A stretch of 64,000 bases of DNA from Streptomyces neyagawaensis (GCF_023516595.1 NZ_JAMGBG010000092.1:1-64000), one strand, 5' to 3'. Counted from the stretch's first letter, positions 32,045 through 39,930 are shown. Translations and numbers: made by a program. The notes: generated from the letters alone by a model not told the origin.

Positions 32045-32233
32045 CGGCCGCCCTCGGATGGCGGGCAAGCTCACAACGCGCCGGTCGACTGGCCGAAGGG
32101 CCGACCACGCGTGGCCCGCCAGCTGTATGGCCTATGCCGAAGCGGCGGCCGACCTCAGGGAAGCCGAGCTGCCCACCCCGAAGCGTGACTTAGGGAAAAT
32201 CCCCTGACATCCGAGTCGGCCGACGGCCTTCGG

Positions 32234-32749
32234 TCAGGAGCGAAATGTCTGCAGGATTTCCAAGTAGGTTCGCCCTGTGTCGGTGATGGTGAAGTGCTCT
32301 CTGACATCACCGGTGTCGCCCATGCCGGAGATGGACTTACCTGGCTTGCGCGCGATCAGACCAACTCCGGCCAGACGTCGTAGTTCGGCGTCCAAGTGGG
32401 GGCGGGTATAGCCGCGGTCGTAGGGCAGGGGGGTGTCGTCTGCGAGGTGCTGCAAGTGGCGCAGTTCTTCGGCGGGAATGAGGTGCTCGAAGAGGAACTT
32501 CATGCGGCCGATCTCGTCCTGCTGACTGCCCTGGGTTCGTCTGATCTCGCGCAGCACGAACCCGCCAGCAGCGGTATCCACGCTCGTCAGGATGGTCGAC
32601 ATCCAGGGGATCAAGACGAGCAGGAGCAGCGCGACGGCGGTGATGTCCACCCGCTGCGGAGCAAACAGTTTGAGCACCAGCACCATGAGGGCTGCAGCGG
32701 AGATCATCATGCGGGTAGGCAGGTCGCGTGACGGCGGTTGTTCGGGCAC
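32234..32749 (-). CDS. Two-TM membrane protein with winged-helix-like C-terminus
   Basis: A 171-residue protein. Residues about 14-55 form two hydrophobic helices (MMISAAALMVLVLKLF and ITAVALLLLVLIPWM), giving a small membrane anchor. The remainder is cytoplasmic, with a charged helix (FVLREIRRTQGSQQDEIGRM) and a C-terminal region RPHLDAELRRLAGVGLIARK ... HFTITDTGRTYLEIL that looks like a winged-helix DNA- or protein-binding module. The frame is open to 32950, but the GTG at 32749 has a GGAGG ribosome site 4 nt upstream and gives a sensible N-terminus. Function unknown. The 252 bp to the GntR gene hold no gene. Confidence 0.7.
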   Translation of the reverse strand: MPEQPPSRDLPTRMMISAAALMVLVLKLFAPQRVDITAVALLLLVLIPWMSTILTSVDTAAGGFVLREIRRTQGSQQDEIGRMKFLFEHLIPAEELRHLQHLADDTPLPYDRGYTRPHLDAELRRLAGVGLIARKPGKSISGMGDTGDVREHFTITDTGRTYLEILQTFRS

Positions 32750-33001
32750 TGTGCCTCCGCTGCGATCGAGGATCGAGGATGCCAACGCGTCTGCGTTCAG
32801 GGTGGTTGGGCTGGGCCACTGCGGCAAGACGGCGGTGTCACATCGGGGTAGAGGACGCCCCGGATCCAGTCCTGACGTGCCCAGCCGGACCCAACCCGCC
32901 GTCCGGTCCTGGGTTCCCGGGGTCGGTGCCAAGGACCTTCTCCCGCACACGCGGCCGGGTCATCAGTCGAATCCGGGGGAACGTCGGGCGAAAGCGACCT
33001 C

Positions 33002-33781
33002 TCACTCAGGCGTGAACTCGTACTGCAGCTCATAGAGATGGCCGGCCTTCACCAGAACCGTCACCTCGATGACGCGTTCGTGATCGCTGTGAACCACACG
33101 AAGAGTACGCAGCACCGGAAGGCTGGTAGGGAGGTTCAGCGCTTCGTACTGTCTCTGGGTGGGCACCCGGGCGGACACGCGGTCGACACTGAGGCGAGGC
33201 GGATAGCCAAGTTCGGCCAGGAGCGTGGGACTTCCACCTGGGATCTTCCGACGGCCCGTCAAGGGCGTGCCCCGGGCGATGTCCAGCGGATAGTACGACT
33301 CCACGAGTTCGACCGGCTCACCGTCGATGAACAGGATCTGGCTGCGGAGCAGCGCCAGACCGTCCTCCGGGAGGCCGAGCACCGTGCGCACGTCCGCCGG
33401 TGGCCGACGCTCGCCCACGTCCAGGAGGGTGCTGCGTGCGCTCGCGCCGGACCTGGCCGCCTCGGCGAGCCAGCGATACGGCTCTCCGGGCGAAGCCGGG
33501 GCCATGAAGGAGGCGGGTCGCACGGTCCGCTGCCGGTGCTCCCGAACAGTGACCGCGGCACCTGCCCGCCCTACCACCAGACGTTCGTCCTTGAGCAACT
33601 GCAGTGCCTTCTGCACCGTGGCGTTGGACGCGTCGAAGCGGGCCTTCAGGTGGGCCGTGGAAGGGAGGCTGCTTCCCGGGGGGATTTCTCCGCTCATGAT
33701 CTCGTCGCGCAGGTCGGCGGCAATGCGTTCATGCAGCGAGCGGCGGTCGGGGCTTTCGGGCTGGGCCTTGGGCACGGTCAT
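33002..33781 (-). CDS. GntR/HutC-family transcriptional regulator
   Basis: A 259-residue regulator. The winged helix is at about residues 15-80 (LHERIAADLRDEIMSGEIPP, then ATVQKALQLLKDERLVVGR), followed by a UTRA ligand domain (SQILFIDGEPVELVESYYPLDIARG, GGSPTLLAELGYPP). HutC-type proteins bind a small effector through the UTRA domain. The ATG at 33781 overlaps by 4 bp the end of the UTRA-only gene upstream, so both are made together. Its ligand domain is closely related to the UTRA-only protein's, suggesting a duplication. Confidence 0.9.
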   Translation of the reverse strand: MTVPKAQPESPDRRSLHERIAADLRDEIMSGEIPPGSSLPSTAHLKARFDASNATVQKALQLLKDERLVVGRAGAAVTVREHRQRTVRPASFMAPASPGEPYRWLAEAARSGASARSTLLDVGERRPPADVRTVLGLPEDGLALLRSQILFIDGEPVELVESYYPLDIARGTPLTGRRKIPGGSPTLLAELGYPPRLSVDRVSARVPTQRQYEALNLPTSLPVLRTLRVVHSDHERVIEVTVLVKAGHLYELQYEFTPE

Positions 33782-34320
33782 TCCATCCTGATCTCGTATC
33801 GGAGCCGCTGCCGTCGCCCCGGCATCACCATGCAGTCGATCTGGATCGGTTGATCGTCGCGGTCCAAGGTGAGCCGGGTCAGCCGCAGGACCGGCTCCCC
33901 GGGCGCGGTCTGCAAGGCCTTCCGTTCTTCCTCGTCCGGCATGTCCGCGACGACATCCTCACGTACGAGAGCGCCGACGTGTCCGAGTTGGGCGAGCAGC
34001 GTCACGGCTCCGCCCCGGATCTTGGCGGTTCCGGCCAGAGCGGTGCCGCGGGCGATGGAGGTCGGATAGTAGGTGTCCGTGAGCTCGTTCGGCTGATCGT
34101 CGAGAAGGATGACACGACGGCGCACGACGACCGGCTCTCGCTCCGGCAGCCCGAACAGCCTCGCAACCTCGGCGGGTGCGGGAGCCTCACCGGCGTACAC
34201 GATTCGCTGCGTGCCCCGGCGGCCCTGCACGGCCGCATCAGCGGCCCACGCGTCACCCTGCCCGTTCTCACTCGGCATCAGGTAAGGCATCGAGGCGCTG
34301 ACCCACCTGCTCGTGCCCAA
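33778..34320 (-). CDS. UTRA-domain protein without DNA-binding domain
   Basis: A 180-residue protein consisting almost only of a UTRA effector domain (VVVRRRVILLDDQPNELTDT, GTAKIRGGAVTLLAQLG, VLRLTRLTLDRDDQP) with the family start MGTSRWVSASMPYL. The winged helix that precedes UTRA in GntR regulators is absent and no sequence upstream encodes it, so it is a natural short form rather than a fresh truncation. The start is TTG at 34320 with a GGAGGG ribosome site. It is coupled by a 4-bp overlap to the complete GntR gene. It may act as an effector-binding partner in mixed dimers; this is inference. The palindrome at 34406-34419 lies about 90 bp upstream. Confidence 0.75.
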   Translation of the reverse strand: MGTSRWVSASMPYLMPSENGQGDAWAADAAVQGRRGTQRIVYAGEAPAPAEVARLFGLPEREPVVVRRRVILLDDQPNELTDTYYPTSIARGTALAGTAKIRGGAVTLLAQLGHVGALVREDVVADMPDEEERKALQTAPGEPVLRLTRLTLDRDDQPIQIDCMVMPGRRQRLRYEIRME

Positions 34321-34405
34321 AGGAGCCCTCCTGGACCACTCGTGTGCGAACTTGCTGCTTCACACGGTAAGCGACACAGCGATTCACCCTGGAAACCTCT
34401 CACCA

Positions 34406-34419
34406 CTATTCGCGAATAG
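34406..34419. promoter_or_regulatory. 14-bp palindrome between the GntR/UTRA pair and divergent small genes
   Basis: CTATTCGCGAATAG is a perfect palindrome in an AT-rich spot of the 235-bp divergent region. GntR regulators bind such symmetric sites; it is the best candidate for the operator of this locus. Confidence 0.5.
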
Positions 34420-34555
34420 CGATAAGGTTTGCCGCGTCGCGTTCCTCTCGGGACCGGTTGGGGTTCTGCGTGCAGGCCCCAACAGACAGACCCCCGCGAC
34501 GGGTGCAAGCCGTCCGGGGGCATGGCCATCAACCGACATGGACGGAGCTGATGAC

Positions 34556-34858
34556 ATGACCGACCTTATCCGTGCTCTCATCGCGTGGATGAGCGCCCTC
34601 GGCAGACCTCACGGCAAACACCGTGCACGTTCCCTGCCCACGATTCCGGTGCCCGTCCCACCAGCGACGCCAGACGCTGCACTACCCGCCCATCGCAGCC
34701 CATACAGCCTCCACGGTCTGCTCGACGGCACCGCCACTGTCGCCGTACGCCCGTACGTCACCGTCTGCGAACAGCAACGCCGACAACCGGCCATGGCCTC
34801 CGTCGGCCTGAACGTGTCCTGCCCGCGCCGGACGCACGGGACGGATGTCACCTGGTGA
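34556..34858 (+). CDS. Small hypothetical protein of a Streptomyces-specific family
   Basis: A 100-residue protein: an amphipathic N-terminal helix (MTDLIRALIAWMSALGRPHG), a Pro-rich linker, then LDGTATVAVRPYVTVCEQQR and a C-terminal HGTDVTW. I recognise this pattern (short hydrophobic start, Pro linker, VRPYL-x-EQ-R motif) from many Streptomyces genomes next to GntR or HTH genes; function unknown. The ATG at 34556 has GGAG 8 nt upstream. The stop overlaps the GTG of the next gene by 4 bp, so the two are coupled. Confidence 0.65.
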   Translation: MTDLIRALIAWMSALGRPHGKHRARSLPTIPVPVPPATPDAALPAHRSPYSLHGLLDGTATVAVRPYVTVCEQQRRQPAMASVGLNVSCPRRTHGTDVTW

Positions 34859-35166
34859 GCGCCGCCGCAGACGAGGAAGCATCGGACCCACCACGCGTCG
34901 CCCGCCTGCTGCCCTGGTCCGGCCCTGAGAAGAAGCCTTGCTACGTCATTACCGATGATCAGGGTGGACCGGTATCACGGCTTGCGGACGCCGTGGAATC
35001 CATCCAACTCGGTATGGGTGCCGAGCTTCTGGGCCATGCCCACGAGCTGTTGCCGGACGCCCCCAGGGGGGAGCTCCGTTTCATCGCGGAGAGATTGGCG
35101 GAGGCCCTCGGCGACGCGCTACGGGTGGCCGAGAGCCGTGGGCAGCGGCTGGGGCAGCTCGACTGA
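34855..35166 (+). CDS. Small hypothetical protein coupled to the preceding gene
   Basis: A 103-residue acidic protein starting at GTG 34855, which overlaps the previous stop (GTGA). Visible blocks: VARLLPWSGPEKKPCYVITD, SRLADAVESIQLGMGAELL, and a C-terminal helix LAEALGDALRVAESRG. Members of this family accompany the previous protein elsewhere in Streptomyces and are often near HTH regulators. No enzymatic motif, signal or membrane helix is seen. Confidence 0.7.
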   Translation: MSAAADEEASDPPRVARLLPWSGPEKKPCYVITDDQGGPVSRLADAVESIQLGMGAELLGHAHELLPDAPRGELRFIAERLAEALGDALRVAESRGQRLGQLD

Positions 35167-35325
35167 CAGAGCGGCGCGAGGCCGGGATGCCAGAGAAGTC
35201 GAAGGTTCGCCGGTACCGGCAACCGCGTCTACCTTCCGCTGGCTGACTGACCTGTGCAAACGAGGCGGACCGGCGGCATTCCGGGGGAGTCGTCGGTCAG
35301 CCTTCGTCGCTCTGCGGGATGATCT

Positions 35326-35730
35326 TCAGACATCGCGATCCAGCTCGCCTGGAGAGACGAACCGTAGCTCCGTCGACTCGTCGGAGATCGCCAGGTCTCC
35401 GCTGACGATCCGCGCGGTGAAGCAGACGTTGAACTGCCCGCACACCTCGCCATCCGAGTAGGCGATGATGTGCCTTTTGTCGATGTATGTGCCGACCAGA
35501 CCCGTGACCTTCACCTCCAAGCCGGTCTCTTCTTTGACCTCATGGACGGCCGTGCCGGGGAGGGAGACGGTGAGGTCCATGCCCCCGCCGGGAAGGGCCC
35601 ACAGATCGTTGTCGCGTCGGCGCTGGAGCAGGATGCGGCCCTGCTCGTCGGTGACGACGGCCGAAGCTGCGACCACCATGCTGTTCGGTTCGGGCGCGTT
35701 CGGGTCGTCGTAGTACTCGGTTCGTGCCAT
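35326..35730 (-). CDS. NUDIX hydrolase, C-terminus probably shortened
   Basis: A 134-residue NUDIX protein hydrolysing a nucleoside-diphosphate-linked substrate. The box is complete: GGGMDLTVSLPGTAVHEVKE then ETGLEV, matching GX5EX7REUXEEXGU except that Lys replaces the Arg. The start MARTEYYDDPNAPEPNSMVV at ATG 35730 is typical of the Streptomyces subfamily. The end FVSPGELDRDV is about 20-30 residues short. Immediately downstream another frame reads DHPAERRRLTDDSPG, which resembles the missing tail (usually IHPxxRxRL), so a frameshift near 35330 is likely. The catalytic core is not touched. Confidence 0.8.
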   Translation of the reverse strand: MARTEYYDDPNAPEPNSMVVAASAVVTDEQGRILLQRRRDNDLWALPGGGMDLTVSLPGTAVHEVKEETGLEVKVTGLVGTYIDKRHIIAYSDGEVCGQFNVCFTARIVSGDLAISDESTELRFVSPGELDRDV

Positions 35731-35952
35731 GGTCACCCCTTGTGGCGTACGGGCGTCCCCGTGGACCACACCGCGTCGAAGCTCTCGGCGTAGGTGTCGA
35801 ACATTCCGCCTTCCCCGCTTCGCCGAAGATGCCACTCCGGGGCCCCCTACGCGTTGACGCCCCCAGACGTGGGCATTGACCAGCACCTGATCACCGGCCC
35901 GATGGCGCGGGCACCCTCTGCGGCGCCCGCGCCCGGTGACGGCACCCCGTGG

Positions 35953-36588
35953 TTACGGTCGGGGCGTCGTGCCGGCGGTCGTCCCGGCTGCTCCCGCCTC
36001 CGCGCCGGACGGCGCGAAGTGCACCGGGATGTACTGGTCGTACAGCCGTACGTTCGTCGCGGCGAAGTCGGCGCGGGTGACGACGGCGCAGCGCACGGTC
36101 CGGCCGCAGACCTTCCCGTCCGCGATCTCGGGCCGCAGGTTGAGCGTGGTCCTGAACCCGCCGCCGTCCTCGTACGGGAGGGTGACGCCCGGCGTGCCCA
36201 CCCCGGTGTCGGTGATGCGACGCGAGGAACCGTCCTGGGCCTCACGGCCGCCGAGGCACGGGCCGGGGAGGGTGGTGTACGTCGACGGGTCGCCGACCTC
36301 GACGCCGTCCGGGATCACGCAGAAGGCGAGGAGGATGCCCTGGGTGCGGTTGTACCCGGCACCCCTGACGTGGACGGTGCCGCCGGTGGCGGGCAGCACG
36401 ACCGGCGTGGCCTTCAGCCGCAGCCGGAAGGTGTCGCCGTCGGCAGTGGTGACGGTCCGCTGCGCCTTGCCCGTCAGGGGGGTGGCGCTCGCGGTGCCCG
36501 CCGCCGGCAGTAACGCGGCGAGCCCGGCGGCGACGACGGCGAGGGTGCCGCGCAGCAGGGAACGGGCAGGAGGAGTGGGGGGTTTCAT
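35953..36588 (-). CDS. Secreted neocarzinostatin-like-fold protein
   Basis: A 211-residue exported protein. A signal peptide covers about residues 1-35 (MKPPTPPARSLLRG, hydrophobic core, GTASATPL). The mature part is beta-rich and ends CAVVTRADFAATNVRLYDQY then IPVHFAP, which is the pattern of neocarzinostatin-like immunoglobulin-fold domains found in haem-transport neighbours and antitumour apoproteins. A short Ala/Gly/Thr tail follows. Leu26, inside the signal peptide, is encoded by TTA, so expression should need the bldA tRNA. A promoter with an embedded palindrome lies upstream (36644-36672). No chromophore or haem genes are near, so a role in either is not supported here. Confidence 0.7.
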   Translation of the reverse strand: MKPPTPPARSLLRGTLAVVAAGLAALLPAAGTASATPLTGKAQRTVTTADGDTFRLRLKATPVVLPATGGTVHVRGAGYNRTQGILLAFCVIPDGVEVGDPSTYTTLPGPCLGGREAQDGSSRRITDTGVGTPGVTLPYEDGGGFRTTLNLRPEIADGKVCGRTVRCAVVTRADFAATNVRLYDQYIPVHFAPSGAEAGAAGTTAGTTPRP

Positions 36589-36643
36589 GGCGGCGGAGGT
36601 CGTCCTCTCACTTATGGGTTCCGTGTGAACTCCTTGATCGCCA

Positions 36644-36672
36644 TGCATAGGACACGACTGATCAGTAGGCAA
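36644..36672 (-). promoter_or_regulatory. Promoter with palindrome in the spacer
   Basis: On the minus strand TTGCCT (36672-36667) and TATGCA (36649-36644) are 17 bp apart. The spacer begins with the perfect palindrome ACTGATCAGT (36657-36666). A wider inverted repeat CGTGTGAA/TTCACACG (36622-36629, 36688-36695) encloses the promoter. It would drive the secreted protein gene. Confidence 0.45.
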
Positions 36673-36746
36673 TGCCCACCAAAGTGATTCACACGTCAAC
36701 CACCGAACCGCTACGACAGCCCCGGCCGCCCCGCCGGGTCAGCCGG

Positions 36747-37937
36747 TCACGGCAGTGAGCGCAGGGGTGGGTACTGGTGGGTGATGCCCGGCGGCTGGAG
36801 GAGGGGCGAGGGCTCGGGCCCCGGGTCCTCCGTGGGGACGACGCCGGCGGTGGCGGGGTCGAAGGCGGGGGGCCAGCGGGTGTGTTCGCTGGTGAGGGCG
36901 CCTGTCAACCGGGCCTCGTGGAGATCGGCGGCGCTGAGGTCGGCGCCGCGCAGATCGGCCAGACGAAGGTCGGCGCCGCGGAGGACGGTGCCGGACGCGT
37001 CGGCCTTGCGGAGGTTCGCCTCGCGGAGGTCGGCCTCGGTGAAGTCGGCGTCCCGCAGGTCGGTCTCGACCAGTTTCGCGCCCCGCAGATCGGCCCCGAC
37101 GAGACGCGCCCTGCGCACGATCGCCGTCGTGAGGTCCGCGTGCCGCAAGTTCACGGAGACCAGGGAGGACTGGGTGAGGTTCGCGTGGTAGAGCCCCGCG
37201 CCCTCCATGCAGGACCGGTCGAGGTTGACCTCGGGCAGCCACAGTCCGTCGCAGTCGGCCCGCCGCAGGTCGGTGACGCCGAGGTTGAGCCACGACTGCT
37301 CCCTGGGGTGCAGCAGCAGCACTCCCAGTCCCGTCAGGGCCACCTGGGCATCGGCCATCCGGACCTCCAGGGGGGCCACGTCGTTGATGTGCGCCTCCGC
37401 CCCCGGTGCCGTCCCCGGTACCGTCTCCGGATCCGCGGGCGGCCACGGCAGATGCGTACGCAGATACGCGGCCAGGATGGACAGGATCGCCTCGCGGTCC
37501 CTCGCCGAGTGCTCCGCTATCCGCCACAGCGCATGCAGCCCGCCGATGCGCACGTCCGTCTTGTCGCTGCCGAGTTGGTCGATCGCCCGGCTGAACCGGT
37601 CGGTGACGTAACCCTCCTGGGTCGCACGCAACCCGTCCTGGCTCACCCGCAGTTGACGCCAGGTCGCGTACGCGCCGAAGAGCACCACGAGTCCGCCGAT
37701 CGCCTGGAGCAGGGTCGTGCGGACATCGCTCACGGCCTTCAGCCGATCCCGCGCGTCCACGCTCGCCCCGGCGAGATCGTGGTCGACGACCACGCCCGGC
37801 AGGAGGACCAGCAGCGCGCCGAGCGCGACGGACACGGCCGTTCCGATCAGGACGACGGCGATAACGCGTCCCCGGCCGGCCGCTGGACGTACCCCCGGCC
37901 GACCGCCTGCGTCCGGCACCCCGTTCCCCATGGACAC
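36747..37937 (-). CDS. Membrane-anchored pentapeptide-repeat protein
   Basis: A 396-residue protein. Two hydrophobic helices near the N-terminus (VIAVVLIGTAVSVALGALLV, and LLQAIGGLVVLFGAYATW) anchor it. A cytoplasmic region similar to TIR/STAND-linked adaptors follows (YVTDRFSRAIDQLGSDKTDV, GGLHALWRIAEHS). Then come about 20 pentapeptide repeats A(D/N)Lxx forming a right-handed beta-helix (residues about 215-355, for example ADLRGAKLVETDLRDADFTE). The YVTDRFSRAIDQLG segment is widespread in actinobacterial pentapeptide proteins, whose role is unknown. The ATG at 37937 or at 37931 may start it. It is divergent from the DUF952 gene across a long heptanucleotide repeat. Confidence 0.85.
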   Translation of the reverse strand: MSMGNGVPDAGGRPGVRPAAGRGRVIAVVLIGTAVSVALGALLVLLPGVVVDHDLAGASVDARDRLKAVSDVRTTLLQAIGGLVVLFGAYATWRQLRVSQDGLRATQEGYVTDRFSRAIDQLGSDKTDVRIGGLHALWRIAEHSARDREAILSILAAYLRTHLPWPPADPETVPGTAPGAEAHINDVAPLEVRMADAQVALTGLGVLLLHPREQSWLNLGVTDLRRADCDGLWLPEVNLDRSCMEGAGLYHANLTQSSLVSVNLRHADLTTAIVRRARLVGADLRGAKLVETDLRDADFTEADLREANLRKADASGTVLRGADLRLADLRGADLSAADLHEARLTGALTSEHTRWPPAFDPATAGVVPTEDPGPEPSPLLQPPGITHQYPPLRSLP

Positions 37938-38014
37938 GGGAGCCTAGGGCGGTGGCCGGTGGGCGATCAAGGTGGGGACCGGCCCGCCACGGCCGCCGTC
38001 GGGCGCCGAGCGCC

Positions 38015-38112
38015 GGGCGTCGGGCGTTGGGCGTCAGGCGTCGGGCGTCAGGCGTCGGGCGTCAGGCGTCGGGCGTTGGGCGTTGGGCGTCAGGCGTCAG
38101 GCATCAGGCGTC
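38015..38112. repeat. Heptanucleotide minisatellite, 14 copies
   Basis: Fourteen consecutive 7-bp units of the form RGGCGTY (GGGCGTC, GGGCGTT, AGGCGTC; one AGGCATC). It ends 21 bp before the -10 box of the DUF952 gene, so copy number could alter the promoter's -35 region. Confidence 0.9.
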
Positions 38113-38132
38113 GGGCCTGCCGGGGTGTGCTG

Positions 38133-38138
38133 TATAAC
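38133..38138 (+). promoter_or_regulatory. -10 box of the DUF952 gene (leaderless)
   Basis: TATAAC ends 6 nt before the ATG at 38145, and no ribosome site is present, so the message should be leaderless. The -35 position falls into the last units of the heptanucleotide repeat. Confidence 0.5.
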
Positions 38139-38144
38139 CGGCCC

Positions 38145-38516
38145 ATGATCCACCACGTCGTATCCCCCGAGGCCTGGAACGCCCGGCCCGATCGGCCCTA
38201 CGCTCCCGACACGCTCGGCGAGGACGGGTTCGTGCACTGTTCGCCGGACGAGGCGACGACCGTCGCGGTCGTCAACGCGTTCTACCGGGACGCCCCCAGG
38301 CCGTTGCACGTGCTCATGCTCGACGAGGAACGGCTCGACGCCCGCGTGGAGTTCGAGGCGGCGGCTCCTGCTCCGCCGCCCGGTGTCGGCGACGACGTCC
38401 TCTTCCCCCATGTCTTCGGACCGCTCAACCGGGACGCCGTGGTCGGCATCCAGGAGGTCGAGTGGGACGCGGAGGGGCGCGCCACCGGGCTCAGGGACGT
38501 CACGGACCTCGGCTGA
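38145..38516 (+). CDS. DUF952 family protein
   Basis: A 123-residue protein: MIHHVVSPEAWNARPDRPYA, then GEDGFVHCSPDEATTVAVVN (the conserved D-G-F-I/V-H-x-S motif of DUF952), LHVLMLDEERLDARV and FPHVFGPLNRDAVVGI. This is a glutathione-S-transferase-neighbour/ADP-ribosyltransferase-like small fold of unknown activity; the conserved His in FVHCS is the likely functional residue. The length is normal. It is flanked by two different tandem repeats, one ending just upstream and one starting directly after the stop. Confidence 0.85.
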   Translation: MIHHVVSPEAWNARPDRPYAPDTLGEDGFVHCSPDEATTVAVVNAFYRDAPRPLHVLMLDEERLDARVEFEAAAPAPPPGVGDDVLFPHVFGPLNRDAVVGIQEVEWDAEGRATGLRDVTDLG

Positions 38517-38519
38517 CGC

Positions 38520-38577
38520 GGACGGGCGGGCCTGGCGGACGGGCGGGCCTGGCGGCCGGGCGGGCCTGGCGGCCGGG
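38520..38577. repeat. 17-bp tandem repeat, about 3.4 copies
   Basis: Units at 38520-38536, 38537-38553 and 38554-38570 (GGACGGGCGGGCCTGGC with one A-to-C change in the third) plus a 7-bp partial copy fill the entire gap between the DUF952 stop and the end of the convergent membrane-protein gene. Confidence 0.9.
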
Positions 38578-38581
38578 TCGG

Positions 38582-38995
38582 CTACATGATCAGGAACGCG
38601 AACAGCCAGTACGTCGTGGTCAAGGCGATGCCCAGACGGATACGGCGGCGCCTCGACCAGGAGCGGACCAGCGGGCTCTTGTTCCACCCGTAGACGCATC
38701 CGGCCCAGATCACGGTCATGGCGAAGCCGGTGGGGCTGTGCGTCCAGGCCCAGGCCATCACGCCGATGATGGCGCCGCCGATGACATGCCCGATGACGTG
38801 CTCGGCGATCCGGTCCCGCTGCTCCTTTGGCAGCGTCGGCTCACGGACCCCTGCCGGCTCACGGACCTCTGCTGACTCACGTACGCCTGTCGGCTCACGG
38901 ACGCCTGGTGGTTCCGTCGTCCCTTCCGGCCCCGTCGCTCCGTCCGCCGGCGCCGCCGCCCCGTCCGGCCCCGCCGCCCCGTCCTGCTGTTCCAT
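38582..38995 (-). CDS. Small membrane protein with VREP repeats
   Basis: A 137-residue protein. Its first half is hydrophilic and repetitive (runs of Gly/Ala/Pro, then VREP-type pentamers: GVREPTGVRESAEVREPAG). Two hydrophobic helices follow (HVIGGAIIGVMAWAW and FAMTVIWAGCVYGW), then a basic loop KSPLVRSWSRRRRIRLG and a third short hydrophobic end. No family is recognised. The ATG at 38995 follows GGAGG at short spacing. It is convergent with the DUF952 gene across a 17-bp repeat. Function unknown. Confidence 0.65.
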   Translation of the reverse strand: MEQQDGAAGPDGAAAPADGATGPEGTTEPPGVREPTGVRESAEVREPAGVREPTLPKEQRDRIAEHVIGHVIGGAIIGVMAWAWTHSPTGFAMTVIWAGCVYGWNKSPLVRSWSRRRRIRLGIALTTTYWLFAFLIM

Positions 38996-39159
38996 GTGCC
39001 TCCGCCTGCCGCGAGCCCGGGGATGAACCACCTGAAGTCACCCCATGACCTCCCCTGTGGTGGGCGGCGCCGAACGGTCACCGGGCGGCGCGCTGGGGTG
39101 TACGGACGGAGTCCCCGCCGCACGCGCCCCCGCTCACGCGCCGCTTCTGACGTCCCCGT

Positions 39160-39930
39160 TCACACGCCGTCTCTGCCGTCCTTCGGGCCGAACACCGCCA
39201 GCGCCTCCCCGTCCGTCGTCCGGGCGTTGAGGTAGTGGTCGGCCCAGGCGGCAATGTCCTCGTAGCCGCACGCAGTGGTGAGGCGGGCGACGGCCGCGGG
39301 GATGTCGAACGAGGTCGTGCGGAGGTCGACGGAGGGGCCCAGCAGCGCCCAGTGTGCGCCGGGGCGGCCGTACGGCATGCCGACGCTGCCCGGGTTGACG
39401 ATCAGGCGGCCCTCGGCGAGGCGGGTGTAGGGCATGTGCGTGTGGCCGCAGACGATCGTGCGGACCTCAGCGGGCACGTCCGCGAGGACCTCCGTCCAGC
39501 GGGCGGGGCGGGAATCGACCAGCACCACCTCCTCGTCGTCGCGGGGCGTCGCATGACAGAAGAGGGTGGGCCCGAGGCCCCGGACGGCCAGGGTGCGCGT
39601 CCTCGGCAGGGACGCGAGGAAGTCGACCTGCTCGTCGCTGAGCGCCTCCGCGGCGTACGGGCCGATCGGGTCGGGGATGGTGGCGCGGTCGCCCCGGCGG
39701 TACTCGACCAGTTCACGGTCCGCGTTCCCCCCGATCCACACCACCCGGTCGCCCTCCCCGCGCAACAGGTCCAGCACCTCGGCCGGTTGCGGGCCCGCCG
39801 TGATGTCACCGGTGAGCACGATCCGGTCCGCCGTACGCACGTCCGGCTCCGCCAGCACGGCCTCCAGGGCGGGGAGCACCCCGTGGATGTCCGACAGCAC
39901 TGCCACGCGGTCCAGTTCCGGTGACCTCAT
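39160..39930 (-). CDS. Metallophosphoesterase (YfcE/calcineurin-like)
   Basis: A 256-residue metal-dependent phosphoesterase. All family motifs are present in order: LSDIHGVLPAL (metal Asp and His), VLTGDITAGP, IGGNADRE (GNxx box, with Ala for the usual His), FCHATPRDDEE, IVCGHTHMPY and IVNPGSVGMP. It would hydrolyse a phosphomono- or diester in the cytoplasm; GNAD in place of GNHD is common in this subfamily. The ATG at 39930 has an AGAGGG ribosome site. The end of the upstream FAD/Fe-S gene is 10 bp away and the two are probably co-transcribed; a 14-bp duplication covers the junction. Confidence 0.9.
   Translation of the reverse strand: MRSPELDRVAVLSDIHGVLPALEAVLAEPDVRTADRIVLTGDITAGPQPAEVLDLLRGEGDRVVWIGGNADRELVEYRRGDRATIPDPIGPYAAEALSDEQVDFLASLPRTRTLAVRGLGPTLFCHATPRDDEEVVLVDSRPARWTEVLADVPAEVRTIVCGHTHMPYTRLAEGRLIVNPGSVGMPYGRPGAHWALLGPSVDLRTTSFDIPAAVARLTTACGYEDIAAWADHYLNARTTDGEALAVFGPKDGRDGV

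Noticed and set aside
31971-32207. Basic 50-78-codon frame after the 127-residue hypothetical
   Set aside because: No ribosome site, biased composition and no recognisable pattern; overlaps the real gene for part of its length.
35953-36588. Enediyne or chromoprotein resistance locus based on the neocarzinostatin-like fold
   Set aside because: No polyketide, chromophore or export genes are nearby, and such folds are common in unrelated secreted proteins.
38015-38112. CRISPR array
   Set aside because: The repeats are contiguous 7-mers without spacers; this is a minisatellite.
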